DNA of 64,000 bases, taken from Methylomonas lenta. Lineage in GTDB: Bacteria > Pseudomonadota > Gammaproteobacteria > Methylococcales > Methylomonadaceae. Of the stretch, positions 1-11,800 are shown in pieces. Positions within the stretch are counted from its first letter, which is position 1; every line of letters starts with the position of its first letter. A program made the position numbers and the translations under genes. The stretch spans positions 1 to 64,000 of the forward strand of contig NZ_LUUI01000095.1 of assembly GCF_001644015.1 (NCBI RefSeq). The letters run 5' to 3'. The notes beneath the pieces are model-generated. The model was given only the letters and a program-made list of their open reading frames with translations. It had not been told where the DNA came from and did no database searches.

Positions 1-307
1 GCGAAGCGGTTTAGTCCAATTATCTTCTATGCATAGCGGCCATCAAGAGACATTGAAGAATTGAAATACACTCTCCGTTGAATGTCAGCTCTTAGCAGAA
101 AAACTGACATGACAAAGCTTCTAATATTGTTAGCTTTTTTTGCTTTAATAGCCCCATAATTATCCAACAGGAAAAGCATAAAGCTTATGCAGGGTTATAA
201 CCTCATCAGCCGAAGCAGTGTCAATTTATGCGATGTCTTGTTTTTAAATGCTTGACCCTTTCGTTAGCTTATAAATCAAAGTTTAGGACGACTAAAGTGC
301 TATTGAC
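1..307. other. No gene recognised
   Basis: This is an AT-rich leader before the glycosyltransferase gene. I see no convincing reading frame, RNA gene or clear terminator. It may hold the promoter of the downstream gene, but no strong -35/-10 pair stands out. Confidence 0.5.
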
Positions 308-1534
308 ATGAGTCGAATCTTATTTGCATGGGAGCTAGGTGCCAATTACGGCCATTTGACCCGCCAATTACCTATTGCCGAAAGACTGCGCAAGCAAGGA
401 CATGCGGTTTTTTTCGCCGTGCGCGATACCTCGATTGCTGCTCGGCTATTAGAACCTCGGGGATTTGCTTATACCCAGGCCCCTTTCGATACCGCAAACC
501 GGCGTCCGTCACAACTGCCAGCCAATTATGCCGAAATCCTGTTGGCCTCGGGATATACCGACCCGACAACCTTATGTGGCATGGTCCGTAGCTGGTTAAG
601 TCTGATGCGTTTGCTGCGTGCCGACTGCGTCGTCATCGATCATGCCCCGACCGCGCTGTTCGCCGCTTATTTGGCCGGATTACCGACGGCAATGATAGGC
701 AGCGGCTTCGAAATACCACCGGATCGCTCACCGCTGCCGTCGATCCGACCATGGGACAACATCGGGCTCGACCGTTTGCAGCAAGCCGAAGACCGTGTAT
801 TGGATCGCCTGAATGCCTTAACCGCATCATTCGGCAGACCCAAACTGCATCGTATAGGCGAATTATTCCGCTACGCCGACACCTTGCTGACCAACTTTGC
901 CGAACTGGACCACTACGGCCCGCGCGACGGTGAAAACTACGCCGGCCCTCTATGTTCCGGCCTCACAGAACAACAGGAAAACTGGCGAGAGCCGGACAGA
1001 CCGCATATATTCGCTTATCTAAGGCCCAGTGTGCCAGGTTTTGATCCCTTATTGCAGGCCTTATCCAAACTTACGGCGGAAGTCATCGTTGCCGCGCCGG
1101 CCATCCGTCACAGCCAAGTCGAAGCACTGGCCTCCAATCGTTTTCGTCTCCATGCCCACCCCCTTGCATTGAACGACAACCTATTGCAATCAGCCGATTT
1201 GGCTGTGTCCTATGCCGGAGCAGGCACGGTAAACGCTTGCCTGCTGGCCGGGGTGCCGATGCTATTGGTGCCGCAAAACGTCGAACAATATTTGATGAGC
1301 CGTTGCGTAGAAATAATCGGCGCCGGAATAACCGCCAAGCAAGCCCGAAGCGAAACGCAATTTAGCGAGCTGCTGGAACAAACTCTACAAACCCCCGCGT
1401 ACCGGCAACAAGCTAAAGAATTTGCCCACCGCCATGTCGGCTTTAATCCCGAGCAAACGTTGAATCAGGCGGTGCGGATGATAGAAGCGCAATTGCCGGA
1501 AAGCAAAGCAAGCGAGCAAACCAAAGCACCGTAA
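308..1534 (+). CDS. Glycosyltransferase, UDP-glucuronosyltransferase/MGT-like (GT1 type)
   Basis: A 408-residue protein with the two-domain plan of GT-B glycosyltransferases. The N-terminal end (WELGANYGHLTRQLPIAERL, residues 8-27) is the usual opening 'GxxGHxxR..P.A..L' of MGT/UGT-like enzymes. The C-terminal half carries the nucleotide-sugar-binding stretch with SYAGAGTVNACLLAGVPML followed by PQNVEQYL, which corresponds to the family's 'HGGxGT...GvP.l..P...dQ' motif. Here the usual His-Gly-Gly is replaced by Tyr-Ala-Gly, so the donor site may be altered or activity reduced. It probably transfers a sugar from a nucleotide donor to a small molecule or lipid in the cytoplasm; the substrate cannot be read from sequence. 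The start is the first ATG; its ribosome-binding site is weak. It stands alone and faces the same way as the secretion locus. Confidence 0.75.
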   Translation: MSRILFAWELGANYGHLTRQLPIAERLRKQGHAVFFAVRDTSIAARLLEPRGFAYTQAPFDTANRRPSQLPANYAEILLASGYTDPTTLCGMVRSWLSLMRLLRADCVVIDHAPTALFAAYLAGLPTAMIGSGFEIPPDRSPLPSIRPWDNIGLDRLQQAEDRVLDRLNALTASFGRPKLHRIGELFRYADTLLTNFAELDHYGPRDGENYAGPLCSGLTEQQENWREPDRPHIFAYLRPSVPGFDPLLQALSKLTAEVIVAAPAIRHSQVEALASNRFRLHAHPLALNDNLLQSADLAVSYAGAGTVNACLLAGVPMLLVPQNVEQYLMSRCVEIIGAGITAKQARSETQFSELLEQTLQTPAYRQQAKEFAHRHVGFNPEQTLNQAVRMIEAQLPESKASEQTKAP

Positions 1535-2171
1535 TGAGCAGTCATATTGTTACTGGCATAGTTAACCCACGACCAGAATCATCCGCGTCACGACGGAATA
1601 AAATTCCAGAAAAAACAGCAAGAACTTCACAAAATTGTGGACAGCGGAAAAATTGCAAGGCAGAATCACATCTCTGGTCACCTCACTTATAAAGCTAGAG
1701 ATCATTTATTGGGTTTCTTAATTCAAATTCGCACCTAATCGACAGGGATGACCGGATGCAGCAAGCAAGCACCCGGCTGGCAAACAAAACTGAATAAGGA
1801 CATTGCATGAAAAGTAGAACAGTCAAAATCGAGAACGCAGGCATACCGACGATGGTGAAGCCGGGCAAACGTGGTTTGCGCTCAACACCCCCATACGATG
1901 CCACGATTAAAAACGGATGGCCGGCGAAATTGAAATTCGGTCGAAATTGTTTCACCGATAGACCATTAATGACGAGTTGCAAGTTTAATTTTACTCTGAC
2001 CCCAGTTATTTATGCGCCTCCTTGCGTAAGCAGTATTCTATTGGCGAATCTTATGGGCTTGGAATAGACGGAGATTTATATGAATTTAACTAGTTTGAAC
2101 ATACGGCGCAATGCCCGTTGGTTATTGCGTCTTGTCCTTCGCGACATTAGCCAGAATATAGATATTTAGCA
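1535..2171. other. Intergenic stretch with a possible mobile-element scar
   Basis: No convincing gene. A frame of 86 codons at 1807-2067 has no recognisable domain. Positions 1980-2011 contain a stretch reading 'ttttactctgacccc', a motif I recall at the edges of REP-associated transposase units in other genomes. No transposase frame is present, so at most this is a scar. Confidence 0.35.
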
Positions 2172-2798
2172 ATGGAATTAATCGCGATCATATTTTTTCT
2201 CGGCATCTATTTATTAATTTCCGTAGGTGTCGTGAAGGCCGCTATGGCTTGGGCGAGACGGCATCAACGAAGAGTATGGTTATGGGGTGGGCTTGCCGGT
2301 TTTATCATGTACAACCTGGTGTTTTGGGATTGGATTCCGACGATGGTTGCTTATAAATATTATTGCGATACTCAGGCGGGATTTACTGTGTTTAAGACGC
2401 CAGAACAATGGAAACACGAAAATCCAAATTTATCCAATGAAAGCTTAAGGCCTTTGATAGAAAAACAAAAAATAAGCATGCCTTTTAAATCCTTGCCAAG
2501 TGATCCGACCAGAAAAGTGCAAATGTTAAATCCTAGAATCTATCATGGTTTAGAATCCGAGGCGCCTGTACTATCCATACTTCCACTGCATAAAGATATT
2601 TATTATTTTTCTGATATTTTGAACGATCAGCGACTGGCACAGCTTGTTAGTTTTAGCATTTATTATCATCCGAATGACTTTGGAAACATTAAGTTTTGGA
2701 TGAAAGGAAATTTCTGTGGCCATCAATCTATGGCTGATGAAATGCAGGAAACAGGTTATACAAAATATTTTAACGAAATTCTTGTAATGGAGTACTAA
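2172..2798 (+). CDS. Small membrane protein upstream of the RTX gene
   Basis: A 208-residue protein of unknown family. Residues about 2-24 form a hydrophobic helix (LIAIIFFLGIYLLISVGVV), and a second hydrophobic stretch lies at about 36-60 (LWGGLAGFIMYNLVFWDWIP). The remaining three quarters look soluble and include KYYCDTQAGFTVFKTPEQW. Its stop codon is two bases before the ATG of the giant RTX gene, so the two are almost certainly co-transcribed and translationally coupled. That tight pairing with a secreted lipase-like protein suggests an accessory, chaperone or self-protection (immunity) role. This is inference only, as no known motif proves it. Confidence 0.6.
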   Translation: MELIAIIFFLGIYLLISVGVVKAAMAWARRHQRRVWLWGGLAGFIMYNLVFWDWIPTMVAYKYYCDTQAGFTVFKTPEQWKHENPNLSNESLRPLIEKQKISMPFKSLPSDPTRKVQMLNPRIYHGLESEAPVLSILPLHKDIYYFSDILNDQRLAQLVSFSIYYHPNDFGNIKFWMKGNFCGHQSMADEMQETGYTKYFNEILVMEY

Positions 2799-2800
2799 TA

Positions 2801-5800
2801 ATGACAGCTACAACAAAATTATTCGAATTAGGTCAACTAGCGGAAGCAAGCTACGCTGATTTCACAGTCGCGTCAGTTAATGGCACCATAAATCCAGATA
2901 CTATGAGTAAGGCACTTGATAACAGTTCACTATTTTCTTTAAGCCAAGCCAATGAATTCGCAGCACACTGGCAAGTCGCCTCTCATCAACCCGACACTTC
3001 TAACGGCTTCTCCGCCACGCTCTTTCAACGGATTGACGACGATCCTATCAGTGGCTATATATCCGGCCAATATGTTTACGCCATTCGCGGCACCATGGGG
3101 TCAGACGACTTATTCGTTGCCGATGGTGGCGATATTGTGATGGACGGCTTGGCCATCGACCAAATTATCGATCTCTATAATGATTGGCAACGCATCAATA
3201 CCGGTAAAGACAAAACTTATCAAGCGGCTAAGTTGGTGACATTAACTGACGAAACCGCGTTGCGATTGACCATGATAGGTTCTCCCGTATTATTAGTTGC
3301 TTACGATATTCTGATGGCTTCAAAAGGTTACATCATAGACTCGCCGAGTGGCCGCGTACGACAAGTCGAGTTCGACCACTCCGATCTTGTCTTCGGTGCC
3401 GACGATCCACGTGCGAAAGGGGATGTGGATATTAATAGCGCGTTGGTTGATGTGACCGGCCATAGCTTGGGCGGCCATTTAGCGGCGGCGTTTACCCGCT
3501 TGTTTGGTGGCAACGCGGAAGCGCTAACCATCAATGGCGCTGGTTACGCAACGGGCTTTTTTCCGGGCTTGAGCCTGAATGCCGGAGGCAATATTGCCAA
3601 CTTATTTGAGAAGCTAAGTGGTTCGGCTCAGTTCGATCCCAACGCCATCAATAATCTCTATGCCGAAGCGAATCCCGAATTCATTACCATGGATAGCGAA
3701 TTGGGCCTGGTTCAACAAGGTCATACCGACGGCGTATTTGTGGAGCAAAGTCAGCCTTGGCAACAAACATTCGGCCATGGTTCCGGCCAAATGACTGACA
3801 GCTTGGCTGTTTACGATTTATTCATTCGTTTGGATAGCGGTTTGCTAGTTGCGACACCGGGGCCAGTGTTGGAGAAGTTAAAACCGCTGTTCGAAGCTGC
3901 CAGCAACCAAGCGTCTTCTAGTTTGGAGAATTTGGTCAACGCCTTGGTGGACTTGTACGATACCGGCATAAAAATCGCCGACCTTGCCACTGATAACCGG
4001 GAAGCACTGTACCAAGCCATGAACGTCATCAAAGACAGCGATAGTTATCAATCCGCTAACGGTTTAACCGATGTGGTGTTGATTAACGATGTGGGCGCGT
4101 CTCAATGCGTGGAAAAAGCCAAGCAAACGGATGCGGAAGGCATTGCCTTTCGCTACGCGTTGTTGCATTTAAACCCGTTTGTCCTCGTCGATGCCGATTA
4201 CAGCCGACACAACGGCAATGGCGAACTCGATCTTTACGACGCGAAAACCGGTCACGGCCAAATCACCGAACAATGGCTCAACGACCGAGCGCAAATGTTA
4301 AGTCACTTGTTGCAACGTAATCTCGACGATGCCTCTTTCGCTAGCGCTATCTTCGCCGACCAAATCTTCGAAGACTATACATTACCAGGTGTTATTGACG
4401 GTACTCATTTGATTCTCACCGGCCCTGAAACGCTGGGAGAAAACAGCCACCATATTATCTTCGGCGATGATCAAGCCAACCAACTTCAAGGCGGCAATCT
4501 AGGCGACCATCTTTATGGCGCCTCCGGCGACGACCTACTGACCGGTGGCAAGGGTAACGACTATATGGAAGGTGGCTCCGGTAGCGACCTTTACGCCTTT
4601 ATCGCCGGCGACGGCATGGATACCATCCTCGATACTGACGGCCTGGGAAAAATCACCCTAAATGGCGTTCAAATCAAAGGCCAAACCGATGTCGCAGCCA
4701 ATCAATGGATACAAGCAGGCCAAACCTGGCAAGACCGCCAGCACCATATCGGCTACAACCTGGTGACTCAAGCCGACGGCACGCAGGACTTGCTGATTGC
4801 GACCGCCGATAACACCTTGATCGTGAAAAACTGGCATGCCGATGTACTGGGCATCACGCTCGAAAGCGTCACTCCACCTGAGCCTGAAATTATTCTTACC
4901 GTAACCGGCGACTTCAAACCCCTGGACCAAGACCCCAACACCGACGGTATCCAGCTCGGTTACGACGCGCTGGGCAATGTCATCACCGACCCCGAGCAGC
5001 CCGATCCCGACCATGAGGATTCGCTTTACGACAGCACCGACAACGACAAGCTACAGGGCTTTGGCGGCGACGACATCCTGGATGCCATTCGCGGTGGCGA
5101 CGATTTATTAGAGGGTGGTGCCGGCAGCGACGTCTTGAATGGTGGCAGCGGCAACGATTTTTTGTACGCCGATGTGGAAATCAGCGTGGCGGACGCATTG
5201 GCGCAAGCCGATACCCAAGCCGCCACCGACCAGCGCGGCGACTGGCTGTACGGCGGAGACGATGACGACACCTTGCTGGGCGACGGCGGCAACGATATGC
5301 TGTTGGGCGGTAGTGGTGCGGATCTGCTGATAGGCGGCGGTGGCGACGACAACTTGTTCGGTGATAAGACCGGCAACGCCAATTTGGACTGGGATGTTTT
5401 CCGCTCAACCATCAACAGCAATAATGACTCAACCTATACCCTGACTTATTTCCGGAGCACTGCCTACGACAATCCCGTCGGCGGCGATGACATACTCTAC
5501 GGTGGCGAGGGTAATGACTGGTTAATCGGCAACCGTGGTAACGACATACTCGATGGCGGCGTCGGTAACGATGTCCTGTTCGGTGGTGAAGACAAGGACT
5601 TCCTGTTGGGAGGTGACGGTAACGACGAACTATATGGCAATGCCGGTGTGTCTAGTCCGTTGGAAGACGGTGACGATTATCTGGATGGCGGCACGGGAAA
5701 TGACAAACTTGTGGGCGGCGGCGGCAACGACAATCTGTTCGGCGGACTCGGTGACGATGTCTTATATGGCGATCACAACGGCACCCTTGAAGCAGACGAA

Positions 5801-8800
5801 GGTGAAGATTATCTGGTCGGCGGCGACGGCAGCGATACCCTGATTGGCGGCGGCAAAAACGACATTTTGCTCGGTGGTGCCGGTATTGATTATCTGTTTG
5901 GCGAAGCGGGCGACGACATCATGCAAGGCGGTGCGGATGCTGACGAACTTAGCGGCGGTGCCGGCATGGATTATCTGGACGGCGGTGATGGTAACGACAT
6001 TATCGATGGCGGCGAAGGCAACGATACACTGTTGGGCGGTGCCGGGGCGGACATTTTACAGGGCGGTGCAGACGACGATGTTTATCTGGATGTAACCGCT
6101 GAGGACACCATCAATGACATCTTGGGCCATAGCATCATCCACCTGAGTCAAGCCTCCGGCTTGGCGGCTGACAATGCGTTGTCCAAGGTCGATCAAAACG
6201 GTGTCGACTTAGCTATAACTCTGGATAACGGTGAAACCATTACCTTGTCAAATGCGCTATATATGGACGCCACCCTGGTATTTGCCGGCGGCAGCGAAAT
6301 GGATTTGGAAACTCTGGTGGGCAATCAACTGACGGGGGCCGTGTCGTTGCAGCTTGGTAATAATGGCGGCAAGCTATACGGCGGCGCAGGCGCCGACAGC
6401 CTATACGGCGGTAGCGGTAACGATACGCTCAATGGCGCCTTGGGTGCGGATAAACTCTACGGCTATGCCGGTAACGATGTTCTAAATGGAGGTGACGGCG
6501 ACGATATCCTGGATGGTGGCGATGGCGACGATACCTTGATCGGCGGTGCCGGACGGGATTTGCTGCTGGGCGGTAGCGGCGACGATAGTTATCAACTGAC
6601 CTCGGTCGCAGGTGGTGATAAGATCGCCGACACGCAAGGGCAAAACCTGATCAAATTCGGTAGCGATATCGACCCCAACCAACTGACCGCTAGCGTTTCG
6701 ACCCTTGCCGGCCAAACCGCACTGACCTTAACCCTGGCAGGTGTCGAACTGGCCACCATCACCCAAGGCTACAGCAGTTTCGGCTTCGAATTTGCCGACG
6801 GTACGCGGTTGACTACAGACGACTTTTTGCTCAGCTATCGAACCGGAAGTGGGACCGGCAATATAGTCGGCACCAACAATGACGATACCCTGTTTGGCGG
6901 CCAAACCGCTGATAAGCTGTATGGCTATGCCGGTAACGATACCTTGTGGGGTGGTCGAGGCGATGATGAATTAGAGGGCGGCCTGGGTTCGGACGATTAC
7001 CGCTACAGGCTGGGCGACGGTCACGACACGATAGTGGAAACCGATGATGCTAATCTGAGCGGACAAGACCGGGTCAGCTTCGGCGTGGGCATTACTTCGA
7101 GCGATGTACTATTCAATCGCCGCCCCAACGGCGACCTGTCGGTCACGGTAGCCGGCTTGGCCGACGCGATCACTATTACCGGTTGGTATAACGATGCAGC
7201 CACACGGGTAGACAGTTTTGCGTTTGCCGACGGTGAGACCATCACGGCTGATACCTTGTTGGGATTGGCTATTGCGCCGCAAACCGGTAGTGCCGGTAAC
7301 GACACGCTGACCGGCAGCGGATACCGCGATATTATCATGGCGGGTGCCGGCGACGATTTATTGACCGGTAACGGCGGCGATGACGACCTGTATGGCGAGG
7401 TAGGCACGGATACCTACCGCTTTACCCTAGGGAGCGGTGCCGACCGAATATTTGAAATGGCTGATGAAAGTTCGATTATCCAAGTAAGCGGCTTCGACCT
7501 CTCCCGACTGACCGGCAACCGGATCGGCGACGATCTGTTGCTGGGGGTAACCGGTGCAGCCGACAGCCTGACCCTGAAAAATTTCTACAGCATGCCGCAC
7601 GACTGGCAAGTATCCGTCAATGGCGGGGGCTCTCGGGATTTAGTGGGCGTTTTGGCCGATAACGAGGCTTATCGGGCCAGTCGGAGCGAGTTGGAGCGTT
7701 TGCAAGACGCTTTTCAATCGCAGGTCACCGATGAGGTCTACCGGGGCTATCAGGCTGCCGGCATGCTGCAACAAGCCGACGGCAGTTGGATGAGTGATCT
7801 GCAGATTAATCTCAGTAAGAAAACCAGCGATTATACCCGTGCGGACGTCTATACCGGCTATGTGCCTACCAACACCAGCTATTACAGTTTGAGTGGTGGT
7901 TATGGATTGAAGCAGGGAGGCGTGAGCGTTTCGTCTTATACCAGCGACGACGCCAATATCAACTATACGTATAGTGGGTCCGGCTATTTACCAAAAAATG
8001 TGCAGGTAACTTGGCATGAGCTGCAAGCCGTATCCACGCAGTTATATACCTCAACCGCAGTGAATTATTCACAAAAACTTTATACCATTGAAGAGTTACT
8101 GGCACTGATAGCGGCTTCGGGGGGCAGTAGTATCGCTATTGAAAACCCGTACGTGATTACCGAAACGCCAACCTATAACCTGACGACGACCACCACTACT
8201 ACATTTACAGCTACTCCGGTCTCGATTATTGAAGCCGACGGCACAGGGTATGACATCGCCGGCAGCAATGCACAGAGTATGTACAATCTGCCCAACTTAC
8301 CGGACACCTTAGCAATCAATGCGTATGACTATCGGGTTGAGATCAGCATTGTCAATGGCGGCAACAGCGATAACGACATAAGGTTTAATGGCAACATCGG
8401 CATCGTGCATGGCGGCGGCGGTAACGACACAATTAGGGCCTATTCGACTGGAATTTATATTGATTACCAAGGCGATGTGGCGGGTCAAACTTGGTTGGAC
8501 GGCGGTCAGGGCGACGATTTGATCATAGGCGGTTTTTCTCATAACGATGACATAGTCGGTGGTCGGGGTAACGACATGCTGCGGGGTGAAGGTGGCACTG
8601 ACCGTTATTATTTTCTGGCGGGCGATAGCGGTACCGACTTGGTCTATGATGTGGGTTATGGCGGATCGCTTTACGATGACACTATTGCGTTCGGCGAGGG
8701 TATTGCATTATCCGATCTGAGTTTTTCCTGGGGTGATGAAATTTTGCCAAGTTATAACTACGGAAATTACGACGAATCATGGGTAAGAAGGTTTCAGACC

Positions 8801-11800
8801 CTGGATATCCGCTGGCAACCGGATGCGGTGGCTAGAGTGGTGATGTCCACTCCATTTATAAATAGTTATGGCCAAATTGTTGAGAGTAACGGTTGGGATC
8901 AAACCGGTGTTGAAGTTTTAGAATTCGCTGACGGCAGCCGAATGTCCATTGAGCAATTATTGGCATTGCCCGGCATGCCAGTTCGACCCACGGTGAACCG
9001 ATTCAGCAACATCCAATTGGGAACCACTGATGCGGATGTATTGACGGGCCAGGCGAATCCCGATGATCTATACGGCGGATTAGGCGACGATACTCTGACC
9101 GGTGATGATGGTGACGACTGGCTGTTCGGTGGTGCCGGCAATGACTTACTGGCGGGCGGTTCCGGCAATGATCGATATTATTTCGAAACCGAGGATAGCG
9201 GTACGGATTTACTGTACGACATTGGTTATGGAGGTGGCGATGTCTCCGGCGACAGCGTGGTATTCGGAGACGACATAAATCTGTCTGATTTTAACTTTTC
9301 CTGGGGTAGCGAGAATTTTTCGCCCTTCAACGATGGCAATGTCACTTTGTTTCAAACCCTGAATATCGGTTGGCAAACCAATTCGGTTATTAAAATCGTC
9401 ATGCCGCGACCGGATGCCTACAGCTGGTTCAACACCGGCGTGGAGTTTTTCGAATTCGCCTATGGTAGTCAAATGACGATGGATCAAATACTGGCTTTGG
9501 CCGGTCCATCGCCTCAAAATGCCCCGATACTGAATAGTCCCTTGGTCGATCAACAAGTATTTGCAGACGTAGCCTTTTCGTACACATTGCCAGAGGATGC
9601 CTTTATTGATCTCGATGCCGGCGATGTTCTCACCTATGAGTCTTCTTCCACTTGGAGGGACTGGTTAAGCTTCGATCCGGAAACACGCACGTTTACCGGT
9701 CTGCCCGGCGCTGATATGTTGGGTTCATACAATATTTTCGTCACCGCGACTGATCGCTTTGGCGCATCGGTCGGCGATAGCTTTTGTTTGACGGTTAATC
9801 CTGCCCTGGTCGGTACTGCCGGCGATGATGTCTTGCAAGGCACGGAGGGCGATGATGGCATGGTCGGCGGTGCGGGTAACGACCTATTAGAAGGTGGTGC
9901 CGGCCAGGACACGTATATCATAAACTTGAATGATGGCCGCGATAGCATCGTTGATGCCGTGGGAGACAACAACGCCATCAGATTCGGCCCTGGGATAACG
10001 CCAAATGATATTACTCTGCGATTGGGTTCGCTGATGTTGGATTTGGGCAACGGCAACGAAGTGCATATTGAAGGTTTCAATCCGGACGATGTCTTCAACA
10101 GTTCCTCTATTGATACCTTTACGTTTAGCGACGGCAGAGTTCTAAGCCTTGAGCAACTATTGGCCCGTGGTTTTGACTTGGATGGTACGGCTGCGAATGA
10201 CGTCATCACCGGCACCAATACCAGCGACCGCATCAATGGATTGGATGGCAACGATACCTTGATAGGCGGTGCCGGCGACGATACGTATGTATTGAGTGAC
10301 GGCGGCGAAGGTATGCTTAAGATTGACTATGTGGCCGGCACCAATAGTTCGGTATCGCGTTACCTGGGCACCTTTCAGGCGGGCGAAACCGTTACTTTCA
10401 GCGCGCGTTACCAGAGCGAGCCCGGCGTCACAGCTCGGCTATTCTTAGGCGATGCCGGTGGCGCAGATAAATACGATAACTATAAATATACCTCAGTAAT
10501 AGACGGTACCGGGGAATGGGAAACCCTCAGCGTAAGCGTCACCCTCACACATGATGACCAGCTTTGGGCGTATATGTACGGCGACCGGGACGGTCCGAAT
10601 CGTCAGGCGGGCAATTTCGTGTTATACGATGACGTTGAAATCGTCAGTCAACAGCGAGGCGTTATTCTGCAGGATAGCTTTGCGACAGGTATTAATAGCA
10701 ATTGGAGAACCTCCGGTAGCAGTCAATGGATTGAGCAAAGCACGGATCAGGTGGTCGATACTAGTGGTACTGATACTGTGCAATCCAACTACAGTTACAC
10801 GTTGGGCGCAGATATCGAAAATCTTCTGCTCAAAGGAATCGCAAACATCGACGGTACCGGCAATGCACTTGACAACGTGCTTACCGGTAATAGTGGCAAC
10901 AACATTTTGATGGGTGGTGAAGGTAACGACACCTTGCTGGGTGGTGCCGGAAATGACCGCCTCAACGGCGGCAATGGCGACGATATTTTAGATGGCGGCG
11001 ACGGCAATGATACTTACGTGTTGAACGATGGCGGTGAAGGGGCGCTTAAGATTGACTATATGGCTGGCACCAACAGTTCGGTAGCGAGTAACCTGGGTAC
11101 CTTTCAGCAGGGTGATACCGTTACCTTCAGCGCGCGCTACCAGAGCGAGCCCGGCGTAACAGCCAGACTTTTCATCGGAGATGCCGGTGGCGCAGATAAA
11201 TACGACAACTACAAATACACCACAGTAACGGACGGTACGGGGGAGTGGGAAACGCTCAGCGTTAGCGTCACCCTCAAACATGATGACCAGCTTTGGGCAT
11301 ATATGTATGGCGACCGTGACGGTCCGAATCATCAAGCGGGCAATTATGTGTTGTACGATGATGTCCAAATCGTCAGTCAACAACGCGGCATCATCCTGCA
11401 AGACAGTTTTTCGGCAGGCATTGATAGCACTTGGAAAACCTCCGGCAGCAGCCATTGGATTGAGCAAAGTACGATAACAGATCAGGTGATAGACACCGGC
11501 GGTATCGACACTGTGCAATCCATCTACAGTTATATACTGGGTGATGGCATCGAAAATCTGGAGCTCAAAGGAACGTCTGATATTAATGGTACCGGCAATA
11601 CGCTGGAAAACTCGCTTGCTGGTAATAAGGGCAACAACATTCTGATGGGCGGTGAGGGCAACGACACTCTCAATGGCGGAGGCGGTAACGATATTTACTT
11701 ATTCGGTAAGGGTGACGGCGCCGATATACTGAGCGACTTCGATACAACGGACGGTAATACGGACATATTAGCCTTCGGTGCCGGCATTATCGAAGAGCAA

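Noticed and set aside
1807-2067. 86-codon frame upstream of the RTX locus
   Set aside because: No domain and no good ribosome-binding site, and its end runs into a possible transposon scar.
5026-5421. Long reverse-strand frame rich in Ser and Pro in the RTX gene
   Set aside because: It mirrors the Gly/Asp-rich nonapeptide codons on the other strand; similar frames recur wherever the repeats occur. A shadow.
4480-6600. Regularly spaced short DNA repeats resembling a CRISPR array
   Set aside because: The repeats are 27 bp-periodic codons for GGxGxDxLx in one continuous reading frame, with no unique spacers.
9634-10251. 205-codon reverse frame inside the RTX gene
   Set aside because: Antisense shadow of the Ig-like and RTX region; no start signal and low-complexity composition.
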